Positions 1 to 8,808 of a stretch of 64,000 nt of DNA are shown here, one piece after another. Made by a program: the position numbers and the translations under genes. How positions within the stretch are numbered: position 1 is the stretch's first letter; each line of letters begins with the position of its first letter. The stretch is from Luteimonas cucumeris (GTDB lineage Bacteria; Pseudomonadota; Gammaproteobacteria; Xanthomonadales; Xanthomonadaceae). The notes beneath the pieces were generated by a model. That model did no database searches, was not told where the DNA came from, and saw only the letters and a list, made by a program, of their open reading frames with translations. Location of the stretch: the NCBI RefSeq assembly GCF_007830035.1, contig NZ_VLKN01000008.1, forward strand, positions 1 to 64,000. The letters are read 5' to 3'.

Positions 1-150
1 TCGAGGTCCATGGGTCAGCTGCAATCGCTGTGGGACGAATGAACGCATGCGTCCTGTGGTTTGCGTTTCACTCGTCTCTTTGAAAAGCAAAGGGCGGAGA
101 AAATGTGCTTCGAGATTTGTTGCTTTTGCTTTTCAGCTGCGTAGCTACCT

Positions 151-596
151 AGACCCGTAGGGCGGCGGCCATGGATGGCCGCCGTTTTCCGATGGAGGCA
201 GGATGCCGACTCGGAAAATCGCGAGCCACTATCCCACTGGCCGGATTGATTTGTCGGGGAAGGGCCTTCTCTTTGGTTACTTTCTCTTGGCCCCATCAAG
301 AGAAAGTGACCCGACTGCGACAGCAGGCGGAAACCCGACCTGAAAGGTCGGCAAACTCCCGGCAACCTATTGGAGGCAACGACGCAAGTTCCCGACCCTC
401 GCGGGTCGGCTTTTCCGCGCGCTGCCGCGTGCGGGTCACTTTCTTTTGCTGACCCAAAAGAAAGTAACCAAAGAAAAGGGTCTTCCCCGATCAAAGCCAA
501 CGTTTGTACATGATGGTTCGCGGGGATTTTCCGACTCGCCATGCTGGCTCGGTCGGAAAACGGCGGCCATCCATGGCCGCCGCCCTTCGGGTCTGC
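151..596. repeat. Composite inverted-repeat element, copy A (full)
   Basis: A left arm (about 151-345) and a right arm (about 425-596) are inverted copies of each other around a short centre. Each arm contains a near-perfect palindrome (GGCGGCCATGGATGGCCGCC and its complement), a TCGGAAAA/TTTTCCGA pair, and a hairpin built on GGTTACTTTCTCTTGG and its complement. The left arm is almost identical to the one at 56839; relatives lie at 37269 and 49953. Small open frames through the arms exist in every copy only because the repeat is conserved, so I do not call them genes. The flanks 1-150 and 597-755 show no gene or recognisable site. No transposase is present, so this is a non-autonomous intergenic repeat of unknown origin. 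Confidence 0.85.
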
Positions 597-755
597 ATGG
601 CGACGCGGCTGAAGAGCAACAGCAAAAGCAGCGGCGCGTCCACTGCGCTCGACGGTCTGCAATCGGCAACCGCTCGACCGCGGATTGCATAGGAAACGGT
701 GGATGCCCGGTTGCGTGCGCATTGGTTTGTCGCACCCATCGCCGCGTTGCGGCGC

Positions 756-1319
756 CTAGTCGTCTTTCAGCGAAGCCAGCAGGAACAACCGCGCCTTCTG
801 CCAGTCGCGGCGGATGCTGCGCTCCGAGCGCTTCAGCAGCGCGGCGATCTCCAGTTCCGAGAGGCCGGCGAAGTAGCGCAATTCCACCACCTGCGCGAGC
901 CGGTCGTCGACCGCGGCCAGCCGCGTCAGCGCGGTGTCCAGGCCCAGCATGTCCTCGTCCAGGCGCAGGCTGCCTTCGACGTCCTCGGGCAGGTCGGTGA
1001 CCCGGTGCAGATCGCCGCCGCGCTTCTGCGCCATGCGCTGGCGCGCGTAGTCGACCACCACGCTGCGCATCGCCGAGGCGGCATAGGCGAAGAAATGCGC
1101 GCGGTCCTCGAACTGCGCCTCGCGGCGGCCGATCAGTTTCAGGTAGGCCTCGTGGACCAGCGCGGTGGCGTCCAGCGTATGGCCGTGCTGGCCGGCCAGT
1201 TGCCGCCGCGCCATCGCGTGCAGTTCCTGGTACAGCGTGGACAGCACGCGATCCAGCGCGTCGCGATCGCCGTCGCGCGCGGCATCCAGCAGTACGGTGA
1301 TCTCGGTGCTGCTGGCCAT
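756..1319 (-). CDS. ECF-type RNA polymerase sigma factor (Sigma70_ECF / TIGR02999-like)
   Basis: This 187-residue protein should direct core RNA polymerase to a specific regulon. Region 2 lies at about residues 5-80 (ELHAMARRQLAG, ATALVHEAYLKL, FFAYAASAMRSVVVDYARQ) and region 4 at about 120-180, with a helix-turn-helix (LSELEIAALLKRSERSIRR). The length and motifs fit the ECF subgroup often encoded beside Ser/Thr kinases. No anti-sigma factor or kinase is visible here; downstream there is only repeat copy A. The ATG at 1319 is preferred because GAGGGA lies seven bases upstream; an in-frame TTG six codons earlier has no such site. mutM lies 74 bases upstream on the same strand. The targets cannot be inferred. 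Confidence 0.88.
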   Translation of the reverse strand: MASSTEITVLLDAARDGDRDALDRVLSTLYQELHAMARRQLAGQHGHTLDATALVHEAYLKLIGRREAQFEDRAHFFAYAASAMRSVVVDYARQRMAQKRGGDLHRVTDLPEDVEGSLRLDEDMLGLDTALTRLAAVDDRLAQVVELRYFAGLSELEIAALLKRSERSIRRDWQKARLFLLASLKDD

Positions 1320-1393
1320 GCGTCGTTCCCTCGCCAAGGCGGCAAATATAGTCTTTCCTTAACGGGCTGACACGACCCGGCCGTCACCCGGCG

Positions 1394-2206
1394 TCAACGC
1401 TGGCAGTGGCCGCACCAGACCGTGGCGCGCTGGCCCAGCCAAGCCTGCTTGAGCGGACGGCCGCAGCGCGGGCAGGGTTCGCCGCCGCGGCCATAGGCCG
1501 ACAATTCCTGCTCGAAATAGCCCGGCGCGCCATCCGGGCTGAGGAAGTCGCGCAGCGTGGTGCCGCCGCGGGTAATGGCGTGGGCGAGGATCGCCTTGAC
1601 CGCATCGGCGAGCAGCCCATAGCGTTCGCGCGACACGCGCCCGGCCGCGCGCAGCGGCGAGATACCGGCGGCGAACAGTGCCTCGGCCGCGTAGATGTTG
1701 CCGACACCCACTACGATGCGCTGGTCCATCAGGAAGGTCTTGACCGGCGCGCTGCGGCCGCGGCTGCGCGCGAACAGATAGTCTCCGTCGAAGTCGTCCG
1801 ACAGCGGCTCCGGCCCCAGCCCCTGCAGCAGTTCGTGGGTTTCGCCGGGCGGCTGCCACAACAGGCTGCCGAAGCGGCGCGGATCGTTGAAGCGCAGCAC
1901 GTGGCCGGAATCCAGCGCGATGTCGACATGGTCGTGGGTGGTGGCCGCGGTCTGCGCCGGCAGCACGCGCAGGCTGCCGGACATGCCCAGGTGCAGCAGC
2001 GCGCTGCCGGCGTCGGTGTCCAGCAGCAGGTATTTGGCGCGACGGCGCACCGCGTCGATGCGCTGTCCGGGCAACAGCGCGGAAACCTCCGCCGGAATCG
2101 GCCAGCGCAGGGCCGGACGCCGCAGCAGTACCGACTGCACGCGGCGCTGTTCGACGTGCGGCGCCAGGCCGCGGCGGGTGGTTTCGACTTCGGGCAGTTC
2201 GGGCAT
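1394..2206 (-). CDS. mutM: Formamidopyrimidine-DNA glycosylase
   Basis: MutM (Fpg) removes 8-oxoguanine and formamidopyrimidines from DNA and cuts the abasic site by beta,delta-elimination. The 270-residue protein begins [14 protein letters not shown], giving the catalytic N-terminal Pro after Met removal and the catalytic Glu next to it. A conserved Lys sits in RAKYLLLD near residue 57. The H2TH region is in the middle ([11 protein letters not shown]) and the C-terminus carries a four-Cys zinc finger (CPRCGRPL...WCGHC). Length is normal for the family. The gene is divergent from the TlpA-like gene. The short palindrome GCGACAGTGTCGC at 2208-2220 lies just upstream of its start codon; its meaning is unknown. 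Confidence 0.97.
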   Translation of the reverse strand: MPELPEVETTRRGLAPHVEQRRVQSVLLRRPALRWPIPAEVSALLPGQRIDAVRRRAKYLLLDTDAGSALLHLGMSGSLRVLPAQTAATTHDHVDIALDSGHVLRFNDPRRFGSLLWQPPGETHELLQGLGPEPLSDDFDGDYLFARSRGRSAPVKTFLMDQRIVVGVGNIYAAEALFAAGISPLRAAGRVSRERYGLLADAVKAILAHAITRGGTTLRDFLSPDGAPGYFEQELSAYGRGGEPCPRCGRPLKQAWLGQRATVWCGHCQR

Positions 2207-2291
2207 GGCGACAGTGTCGCAAAGTGCGACGGCCTGTTCCGCCGTGCCGGCCTCCGGCTAGACTCGCGCCATCCTGGGGAGGAGAAACGAA

Positions 2292-2825
2292 ATGCTGCGA
2301 CGTTGGCTGCTGGCGGCCGCGCTGTTGCTGTGCGCGCAGGGAAGTGTGGCCGGGCAGGCACCCGAGATCGGCGCTACGCCGCCGCCATTGCTGGGCAAGG
2401 ATCGCGATGGCAATGCGGTCGACCTGAATGCGCTGCGCGGCAAGGTGGTGATCGTCACGTTCTGGGCGTCGTGGTGCGGCTATTGCCTGAAGGAACTGCC
2501 GGAACTGAACAGCCTGCAGGCGCAGGCCGGCGACCAGTGGCTGAAGATCATCGCGGTCAACGTGAAGGACGACACGGCCGACTATCGCGCGATGATGAAG
2601 CAGATGCGCGACTACACCCTGGTCATGACCCGCGACCGCGATGGCGAGATCGCTGAAGGTTATGGCGTGAAGGGGTACCCGAACCTGTGGATGATCGATC
2701 CGCAGGGCCGCGTGGCCAGCCACCACGTCGGTTACGGCGAGGATTCGCTGGCGTCGATCATCGACGAGATCAAACGCCTGTTGCATGCTGAACTGGCGCG
2801 CCAGCAGGCTGCCAAAACCGGCTAG
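2292..2825 (+). CDS. TlpA/ResA-like thioredoxin-fold protein, exported
   Basis: This 177-residue periplasmic thiol-disulfide protein has an N-terminal signal peptide (about residues 1-21) and a thioredoxin fold. The active site is WCGYC (Cys62 and Cys65), followed by a cis-Pro region (GVKGYPNLWMID). The TlpA/ResA family usually reduces disulfides in the periplasm, for example during cytochrome c maturation, but no cytochrome genes are adjacent, so the substrate is unknown. The start is well supported: GGGGAGGAG lies eight bases upstream of ATG. A possible -10 (TAGACT, 2259-2264) precedes it. The desaturase gene follows on the same strand after about 105 bases. Confidence 0.88.
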   Translation: MLRRWLLAAALLLCAQGSVAGQAPEIGATPPPLLGKDRDGNAVDLNALRGKVVIVTFWASWCGYCLKELPELNSLQAQAGDQWLKIIAVNVKDDTADYRAMMKQMRDYTLVMTRDRDGEIAEGYGVKGYPNLWMIDPQGRVASHHVGYGEDSLASIIDEIKRLLHAELARQQAAKTG

Positions 2826-2930
2826 CGGCGCGATCGCGACGATCGTGTATGAACATACGCCGGCGCAGGGATGGAATTCACTTCCCCCCGCCCGCATCAT
2901 GACCGGGTTCACCCACGAGTCCCACACGCG

Positions 2931-4139
2931 ATGCCTGCTTCCCTGCTCGATTTCCTCGCCGGCGGCCTGCTCCAGTTCGGCTGGGGCGCTCTGGCCATCT
3001 ATTTCCTGATCGCGACCCAGCTCACCATCTTCTCGGTGACGTTGTATCTGCACCGCAGCCAGGCGCACCGCGGCGTCGATTTCCATCCGGTGCTCGCGCA
3101 CTTCTTCCGCTTCTGGACGTGGCTGACCACGTCGATGATCACGCGCGAGTGGGTGGCGATCCATCGCAAGCACCACGCCAAGTGCGAGACCGAGGACGAT
3201 CCGCACAGCCCGCAGTTCAAGGGCATCAGCACAGTGTTCTGGCGTGGTGTCGAGCTGTACCGCGAGGCGCGCGCGCAGCGCGAGGACATCGAGCAGTACG
3301 GCAAGGGCGCGCCGAACGACTGGATCGAGCGCCACCTCTACACGCCGCACGCGACGATGGGGCCGACGCTGCTGCTGTTCATCAGCTTCGCGCTGTTCGG
3401 TTTCGCCGGCATCGCGATCTGGGCGATCCAGATGGCATGGATTCCGTTCTGGGCAGCCGGCGTGGTCAACGGCCTCGGCCACTGGTGGGGCTATCGCAAT
3501 TTCGAGACCACCGACACCGCCACCAACCTGACGCCGTGGGGCGTATGGATCGGCGGCGAGGAACTGCACAACAACCACCACGCCTTCCCGAGCTCGGCCA
3601 AGTTCGCGCTGCGCCGCTGGGAGTTCGACATCGGCTGGGCCGCGATCAAGGGCTTCGAGAAGCTCGGCCTGGCCAAGGTGCTGCGCGTGGCGCCATCGCT
3701 GGACGTGCGCCCGAACATCCACGTGCCCGACGGCGACACCATGAAGGCGCTGCTGGCACATCGCTTCCAGGCGATGACCGACTATCAGCGCAACGTGATC
3801 ATGCCCGCGCTGCGTGAGGAGGCCGGTGCCGCGGGCGCCAAGCTGCGTTCGCTGCTGCCGCGCAAGCTGCGCAAGGGCCTGGTCGACGATGGCCGCTGGC
3901 TCAAGCCCGATGCACGCGAACAGCTGCAGCAGTGGGTGTCGCAGCGCCCGCGCATCCGCACCCTGGTCGAGCACCGCGCGCGCCTGGCCGCGCTGCTGGA
4001 AGCGCGCAGTCAGAACGCCGCCGAATCGCTGCACAACCTGCAGGCCTGGTGCCATGAGGCCGAGGCCAGCGGCATCCGCGCGCTGCAGGAATTCTCGGCG
4101 CGGCTGAAGGGCTATTCGCTGCAGTCGGTGCGCGCCTGA
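2931..4139 (+). CDS. Membrane fatty acyl desaturase (delta-9 type)
   Basis: This integral-membrane di-iron enzyme, predicted to introduce a double bond into acyl-CoA or phospholipid acyl chains, carries all three histidine boxes: HRSQAH (41-46), HRKHH (78-82) and HNNHH (213-217). Hydrophobic segments flank them as in acyl-CoA desaturases. The C-terminal third (from about residue 255) is a charged, probably helical extension rich in Arg, Glu and Ala. At 402 residues it is somewhat long for the family. I chose ATG at 2931 (MPASLLDFLAGG) because family similarity begins there; an in-frame ATG at 2871 would add 20 unlikely residues. Downstream is a strong Rho-independent terminator at 4170-4206. 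Its likely role is membrane fluidity control. Confidence 0.9.
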   Translation: MPASLLDFLAGGLLQFGWGALAIYFLIATQLTIFSVTLYLHRSQAHRGVDFHPVLAHFFRFWTWLTTSMITREWVAIHRKHHAKCETEDDPHSPQFKGISTVFWRGVELYREARAQREDIEQYGKGAPNDWIERHLYTPHATMGPTLLLFISFALFGFAGIAIWAIQMAWIPFWAAGVVNGLGHWWGYRNFETTDTATNLTPWGVWIGGEELHNNHHAFPSSAKFALRRWEFDIGWAAIKGFEKLGLAKVLRVAPSLDVRPNIHVPDGDTMKALLAHRFQAMTDYQRNVIMPALREEAGAAGAKLRSLLPRKLRKGLVDDGRWLKPDAREQLQQWVSQRPRIRTLVEHRARLAALLEARSQNAAESLHNLQAWCHEAEASGIRALQEFSARLKGYSLQSVRA

Positions 4140-4146
4140 GTTTGGC

Positions 4147-4518
4147 GTGAAGTTCCGCTCTCGTCGCAGGAAGCCCGGTCGCGTTTGGCCGGGCTTCTTG
4201 TTTTTTGCGGCCTCGGTTGGCGCACCGCTTTTCGCATTCGCGCAGGTCAACGCCACAACCGACTACCTGTCGCGCATGGACGCCGACCGCGACGGCCGCG
4301 TATCGCTGCCCGAATACCAGGATTGGCTCAGCTATGCCTTCGACGGCATGGACAGGAACCGCGACGACACGTTGTCACCGCAAGAGCAGCCGGGTGGCCG
4401 AGGCACGCCGATCACCCGCACCGAGCATCGCGATCGCCTGGCCGAACGCTTCAAGCGCCAGGATGCGAACCGCGATGGTTTCCTGAGCGCGAAGGAGCTG
4501 TCCGCGCCGCCGCAATGA
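4147..4518 (+). CDS. Small exported EF-hand calcium-binding protein
   Basis: Three EF-hand loops are visible in the mature part: DADRDGRVSLPE, DRNRDDTLSPQE and DANRDGFLSAKE. They fit the Dx[DN]xDGxxxxxE pattern apart from a Asp-for-Gly in the second. The N-terminus from the GTG at 4147 reads as a signal peptide (basic stretch, then hydrophobic WPGFLFFAASVGAPLFAFA). The function is probably calcium binding in the periplasm or outside the cell; no partner is evident. The start is uncertain. The terminator at 4170-4206 lies inside the first 20 codons, so either the gene is translated from read-through, or translation starts later, for example at the TTG at 4198. Length 123 residues from 4147. 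Confidence 0.72.
   Translation: MKFRSRRRKPGRVWPGFLFFAASVGAPLFAFAQVNATTDYLSRMDADRDGRVSLPEYQDWLSYAFDGMDRNRDDTLSPQEQPGGRGTPITRTEHRDRLAERFKRQDANRDGFLSAKELSAPPQ
4170..4206 (+). terminator. Rho-independent terminator after the desaturase gene
   Basis: A 9-bp stem (GAAGCCCGG with CCGGGCTTC) around a 10-base loop is followed by TTGTTTTTT. It sits 31 bases after the desaturase stop codon. It also lies inside the predicted signal-peptide region of the next open frame, which makes that gene's start uncertain. Confidence 0.85.
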
Positions 4519-4551
4519 CCGCTCTGGAGCCTGCGCTGCACTAGCGCATCG

Positions 4552-5520
4552 TCAGGGATAGAAACCGGAATCGGCCAGAAACCCGCGTGCGGCTTCGGCA
4601 TCGGTGTAGTCGAGCTCGATCATCCTGCGAATCGCTTCTTTCTTGTCCGTAGCGCGTTGGTAATACGCATTGCCGATCGCGTAGCCGACGTAATAACCGA
4701 GGTCGCCCACGCCGAAATGGCTGCCTGCGGCGCTGTTGTAGAGCCAGCCGTCGTACGAAGGCTGATCCATCTCCATCTTGAAACGCGCCTTGATCGCTTC
4801 AAGATGCGTCGGCCCGTAGCTCATGTACGGCAACGGCGGCGTCTGGCCTGTGATCTTCTCAGCGACGAAGTCGGCAACGCCTTCGTAAAGGACCTGCGCC
4901 AACAGAGTGGGCCCCGGTCCATTTTGCTGCGTGTGCACATACTCGTGGATGTTGAGCAGAACCAGGCCGTCGGCCGGCCGCGTCCTGAAGTAGCCGCTCA
5001 GCCAGGTCCGGGTCTTGTCGGGCAGTTCGGAGACGTCGACGCTCTCGTCGCCCATCGCCAACTCGGTGCCGATCAGCACCTTGTCGCCTTGCGTGGTGCC
5101 GCCGGAGGTCATGCAGCCAACCAGGAAATAGAGCTGCGCAGGCCGCATGGCCGGGTAGAGCGCCTCGAATTTTTCGAGTTCGGGCGCCAGCGACACCGTC
5201 CGCGTCTTCACTGAAAGCGATAGTGGGCGGATGCTGGCCCAGTAGCGCGGATACTTGCGCAGCAGATCGACGTATTTTTCGGCAGTGCAGCCCTTGACCT
5301 CCATGAAAGCTTTCAGGCCGGCGCTGCCCGGATCGATATACAGCGCCTTCAGCAGTTGCAGTTGCTGCTTGGGGTCGGACGTGGCCTGGATGCGATCGTA
5401 AGTGTTCCAGAAGCGGTCGACATCGGCGGTGACGACGGTCTGTCCGGGAGCCTGGGCGTGCGTCAGAGAAGGCGCGAACAAGGCCAGCAAAACCAGTGCG
5501 CAACGGGGCAGGTGCAGCAT
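4552..5520 (-). CDS. Exported putative zinc metallopeptidase (HEYVH motif)
   Basis: This 322-residue protein has a signal peptide (MLHLPRCALVLLALFAPSLTHAQ) and a central HEYVHTQQ motif, followed about 20 residues later by YEGVADFVAEK. The HExxH...E arrangement suggests a zinc-dependent peptidase resembling the DUF2268 group (YjaZ-like predicted proteases), although I cannot confirm the family. The ATG at 5520 is preferred over the longer frame because AGGAG lies upstream at good spacing and a signal peptide follows directly. It is divergent from the alpha/beta hydrolase gene at 5698, so the two may share a control region. The substrate is unknown. Confidence 0.72.
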   Translation of the reverse strand: MLHLPRCALVLLALFAPSLTHAQAPGQTVVTADVDRFWNTYDRIQATSDPKQQLQLLKALYIDPGSAGLKAFMEVKGCTAEKYVDLLRKYPRYWASIRPLSLSVKTRTVSLAPELEKFEALYPAMRPAQLYFLVGCMTSGGTTQGDKVLIGTELAMGDESVDVSELPDKTRTWLSGYFRTRPADGLVLLNIHEYVHTQQNGPGPTLLAQVLYEGVADFVAEKITGQTPPLPYMSYGPTHLEAIKARFKMEMDQPSYDGWLYNSAAGSHFGVGDLGYYVGYAIGNAYYQRATDKKEAIRRMIELDYTDAEAARGFLADSGFYP

Positions 5521-5697
5521 GCTTGGACTCCTGGGTGGAAGAGGGAGGCCAGCTCCCGTACACATCCAGAAGGAGATGCGCTGCCCCGGCGCATGGTTTA
5601 AAAAGGGCAGGTCCGGCAATGCACTTGCGGCATCGTGAGCGTCCAAGGCCGAAGCGGGCCGGGCATCCGCCGCAGCTTCGATCCATCAGGGGAACCC

Positions 5698-6447
5698 ATG
5701 CGTCAACGTTTGCTGCAGGCCCTTCTCCTGGCGGTACTGTCGTTCGCTGCGGTGGCGGCCGACAAGCCGACGCCGCAGGCGCGCGAAGCATCGGCTGCCG
5801 GATTCCGATATGTGGTCTTCGAAACTGCCAATGCGAAACCGGACGAAGCGCTGGCGATGATCATCGGCCTGCATTACTCCAGTGCCCGGCCCGAAGCGAT
5901 GCTCGAATACTTCGACAGCATCGATTTCCCGGCGCGGATCGTGTTGCCGCAAGGCGAATACACGCGGCGCGAGGGTTACTCCTGGTTTCCAGGCGACTAC
6001 GCCGACCTCACCCCGGCGCAACAGGACGCGGTGGTATCTGCCACCGGGGAAAAACTCGCGGCTTTCGTCGAACGTGTCGGCAAGCGTCATCCGAGTCGCG
6101 GCAAGCCGGTAGTGATGGGCATTTCCTACGGAGGTGATTTGAGTTTTCTGCTCGCCATCCGGCACCCGCAGCTCTTCAGCGCATCGTTTCCGATCGCGTC
6201 GCGTTTCCTGCCGTCATGGATGCCGGCAGCCAATACATGCGAACCGAGCTGTTCACCTATCCGTGCGATGCACGGCGACGCGGACACGACGGTACCGATC
6301 GGTCCGACCCGCGACGCCATCGCACTGCTGCAGAAAATGGACTACGACGTCAGCATGACGCCGTATGCCGGCGTTGCGCACGACTTCGATGCGCAGATGC
6401 AGCGGGACTTCGCCGGGCAGGCGGAGAAGATCCTGGAAGACCACTGA
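5698..6447 (+). CDS. Exported alpha/beta hydrolase (carboxylesterase/phospholipase-like)
   Basis: This 249-residue secreted protein has a signal peptide (MRQRLLQALLLAVLSFAAVAA). The serine nucleophile is in GISYGG, the acid probably in HGDADTTVP and the histidine in VAHDFD, giving a complete catalytic triad in the order seen in carboxylesterase/phospholipase family hydrolases. The start at 5698 is supported by AGGGGAA upstream. It faces the M13 peptidase gene; a hairpin with an A-tract directly after its stop codon serves the opposite strand. Substrate unknown. Confidence 0.78.
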   Translation: MRQRLLQALLLAVLSFAAVAADKPTPQAREASAAGFRYVVFETANAKPDEALAMIIGLHYSSARPEAMLEYFDSIDFPARIVLPQGEYTRREGYSWFPGDYADLTPAQQDAVVSATGEKLAAFVERVGKRHPSRGKPVVMGISYGGDLSFLLAIRHPQLFSASFPIASRFLPSWMPAANTCEPSCSPIRAMHGDADTTVPIGPTRDAIALLQKMDYDVSMTPYAGVAHDFDAQMQRDFAGQAEKILEDH

Positions 6448-6474
6448 AAAAAGAAGCGGCCCGAAGGCCGCTTC
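6447..6474 (-). terminator. Rho-independent terminator for the M13 peptidase gene
   Basis: The stem GAAGCGGCC/GGCCGCTTC (6453-6474) has an A-run on its left (6447-6452), which is a T-run on the minus strand. It lies 29 bases past the end of the minus-strand peptidase gene. The plus side lacks a T-tract. Confidence 0.85.
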
Positions 6475-6502
6475 CCTGTCGCATCGTGCCAGCAAAAGCG
6501 CA

Positions 6503-8596
6503 TCACCAGATCCTGACCCGGTCCTCCGGCGCCAAATACAACTGCTCGCCGGGCTTGGCCTCGAACGCGTCGTACCAGGCGTCGATGTTGCGCACCGTCT
6601 GCGCGCGGTAGCGGGCCGGTGTGTGACTGCCTGCGATCAGCTGCTGGCGCAGCGCCTCGTCGCGCGTTTTCTGGCGCCAGGCCTGGGCATAGGCCAGGAA
6701 GAAGCGCTGGTCGCCGGTCAGGCCGTCGATCACCGGCGCCGGCTTGCCGCCCAGCGACTTGACGTAGGCCGCATGCGCGGCGGCGAGACCGGACACGTCG
6801 GCGATGTTCTCGCCCAGCGTCTGCTTGCCGCTGACGTGGAAACCCGGCAGCGGTTCGTAGGCGTCGTACTGCGCGATCAGACGATCGGCCGCGGCCTTGA
6901 AGTGCGCGGCATCCTGCGGCGTCCACCAGTTGGACAGGCGACCCTGCGCATCGAACTCGGCGCCGGTGCTGTCGAAACCGTGGCTGATCTCGTGGCCGAT
7001 CACCGCGCCGATCGCGCCGTAGTTGGCGGCCGCATCAGCCTTGGGATCGAAGAACGGCGCTTCCAGGATCGCCGCCGGGAAGTTCATCGCGTTCTGCAGC
7101 GGCAGCTGCACGGCGTTGACGGTCTGCGGCGTCATCCACCACTCGCCCTTGTCCGGCGTCTTGCCGAGCTTGGCGATCTGGTGGCGGTATTCGGCTTCCT
7201 CCGCGCGCAGGCGGTTGCCGAGTGGATCGTCGCGCCTGATCTCCAGCGACGAGTAGTCGCGCCAGTTCTCCGGATAGCCGACGCTGACGCGCATGGTCTC
7301 GGCCTTGGCCTTGGCCTTCTGCTTGGTCTCCGGCGTCATCCACTCCAGCGTGTCGACGCGTTCGCGGAACGCGGCCAGGATGTTGCCGACCATCTCCTCC
7401 ACCTGCGCCTTGGACGAGGCCGGGAAGTATTTGTCGACATAGATCTTGCCGACGGCATCGCCGAGCGCGTTGTTGGTCGCGCCGATCGCGCGCTTCCAGC
7501 GCTCGCGCTGTTCGGGCGTGCCCTGCAGCGTCTTGCCATAGAAGTCGAAACTCAGGTCGGCATAGGCCTTGGGCAGCAGCCCGGCGCTGTCGTTGAGCGC
7601 GTGGAAGCGCAGGTAGTCCTTCCAGGTCTGCAGTGGCACCTCGGCGACAAGGGCCGACAGCTTGCGGATCGCTTCCGGTTGCCAGGCGACGACGGTCTTC
7701 TGGTCGGCCAGGCCGGCGCCTTCGAAGAACGCCGTCCAGTCGATGCCCGGCGCCTTGCTCGCGAACGCGGCCGTGTCCCACGGATTGTTGGCCTTGTGCA
7801 CGTCCTGGCTGTCGACGACGCTGGCGTGCGCCTTGGCGATCCGGGTTTCCAGGTCGAAGATCGCCTTGGCTTTCGCTTCGGCGTCGTCGCTGCCGGCGAG
7901 CTTGAGCAGCGAGGCGATGTAGGCCTGGTATTTCTCGCGATAGCCGGCCATGGTCTTGTCGGTGGCCAGGTAGTACTCGCGGTCGGGCAGGCCGAGGCCG
8001 CCCTGCATCAGCGTGGCGACGTTGTGTTCGGGATCCTGCAGGCCCTGAGCGACGAACACGCCGAACAGGTTCGGCGTGGCGAAGTTGGTCGCGTTGAGCG
8101 GATCGGTGTCGGCGCGTACGGTGCTGCCGAGATGGCGCGACAGGTCGGCCGGCGAGGCGATCGCGTCGATCGCGTCCAGTCGCGGCTGCAGCGGCGCCAG
8201 GCCACGCTGCTCGATGCCGGCCTCGTCCATGTAGGCGGCGTAGTAGTCGGCGATGCGGCGCGCGTCGGTGCCGGCGGCGGGCTTGGCCTTGTCCAGCGAC
8301 TGGATCAATTCCGCGGTGCGCTGTTCGGCCTTCTCGAACACCTGCAGGAAGGTGCCGGTGCTGGAACGGTCGGCCGGGATTTCGGCGCTCCTGCGCCAGG
8401 CGCCGCTGGCGTAGGCGTCGAAGTCGTCGCCGGGCTTGACCGACTTGTCGATGCCGGCCAGGTCGATGCCGGATACCGGCGCCGTGGCGGCCGGCGTTTC
8501 GGCGGCCGGTGGGGTCGTGGCGGTGGTCGGGGCGCGGTCGCAGGCGACGGCGGCGGAAACGGCGGCGGCGATCAGCAGCCAGCGATAGGTGCGCAT
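6503..8596 (-). CDS. M13 family zinc metallopeptidase (PepO/neprilysin type), lipoprotein
   Basis: This 697-residue peptidase has the two diagnostic M13 motifs near its C-terminal third: HEISHGFD (zinc ligands and catalytic Glu) and ENIADVSGL (third zinc ligand). The N-terminal half is the M13 N domain (PGDDFDAYASGAW). The N-terminus reads as a lipoprotein signal with Cys19 in AVAC; Asp at +2 would favour retention in the inner membrane by the E. coli Lol rule. A low-complexity Ala/Thr/Pro linker follows. GAGGTCG upstream supports the start. The family degrades oligopeptides, typically under about 40 residues, in the periplasm. Exported M13 peptidases are common in this bacterial family. Confidence 0.95.
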   Translation of the reverse strand: MRTYRWLLIAAAVSAAVACDRAPTTATTPPAAETPAATAPVSGIDLAGIDKSVKPGDDFDAYASGAWRRSAEIPADRSSTGTFLQVFEKAEQRTAELIQSLDKAKPAAGTDARRIADYYAAYMDEAGIEQRGLAPLQPRLDAIDAIASPADLSRHLGSTVRADTDPLNATNFATPNLFGVFVAQGLQDPEHNVATLMQGGLGLPDREYYLATDKTMAGYREKYQAYIASLLKLAGSDDAEAKAKAIFDLETRIAKAHASVVDSQDVHKANNPWDTAAFASKAPGIDWTAFFEGAGLADQKTVVAWQPEAIRKLSALVAEVPLQTWKDYLRFHALNDSAGLLPKAYADLSFDFYGKTLQGTPEQRERWKRAIGATNNALGDAVGKIYVDKYFPASSKAQVEEMVGNILAAFRERVDTLEWMTPETKQKAKAKAETMRVSVGYPENWRDYSSLEIRRDDPLGNRLRAEEAEYRHQIAKLGKTPDKGEWWMTPQTVNAVQLPLQNAMNFPAAILEAPFFDPKADAAANYGAIGAVIGHEISHGFDSTGAEFDAQGRLSNWWTPQDAAHFKAAADRLIAQYDAYEPLPGFHVSGKQTLGENIADVSGLAAAHAAYVKSLGGKPAPVIDGLTGDQRFFLAYAQAWRQKTRDEALRQQLIAGSHTPARYRAQTVRNIDAWYDAFEAKPGEQLYLAPEDRVRIW

Positions 8597-8796
8597 GGGA
8601 ACGACCTCGGACTTGGGGCAGCCGCCACCTTAATCCTCCCGGCGGGGCGCGGTATAGGCAGGAAGTCACCGTTCGGGCCGCTGGTCCTTCGCGCCGACGC
8701 CCGGGACTTCCACCCTGCCGTGGCCGACTCCACCTCCGTCATCCCGACGGTCGGCGAGGCGTCGTGACCGGTGCGCTGCGAAGGCAGGTGCGGCGC

Positions 8797-8802
8797 TAGA
8801 AT
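8797..8802 (+). promoter_or_regulatory. Candidate -10 box of a leaderless transcript (DUF2946 gene)
   Basis: TAGAAT ends six bases before the GTG start at 8809, so a transcript from it would begin at or next to the start codon. No Shine-Dalgarno sequence is present. See the finding on leaderless starts. Confidence 0.45.
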
Positions 8803-8808
8803 GCACGC

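Noticed and set aside
171-1000. Short open frames in repeat copies (for example those reading MDGRRFPMEAGCR)
   Set aside because: They recur only because the repeat recurs, are read in both orientations, and have no ribosome-binding site or domain.
6365-8767. An 800-codon open frame on the plus strand opposite the M13 peptidase gene
   Set aside because: It mirrors the codon pattern of the peptidase gene in GC-rich DNA; its translation is low-complexity and has no domain. Similar long antisense frames occur opposite the MHS transporter/porin genes, dadA and xanB2.
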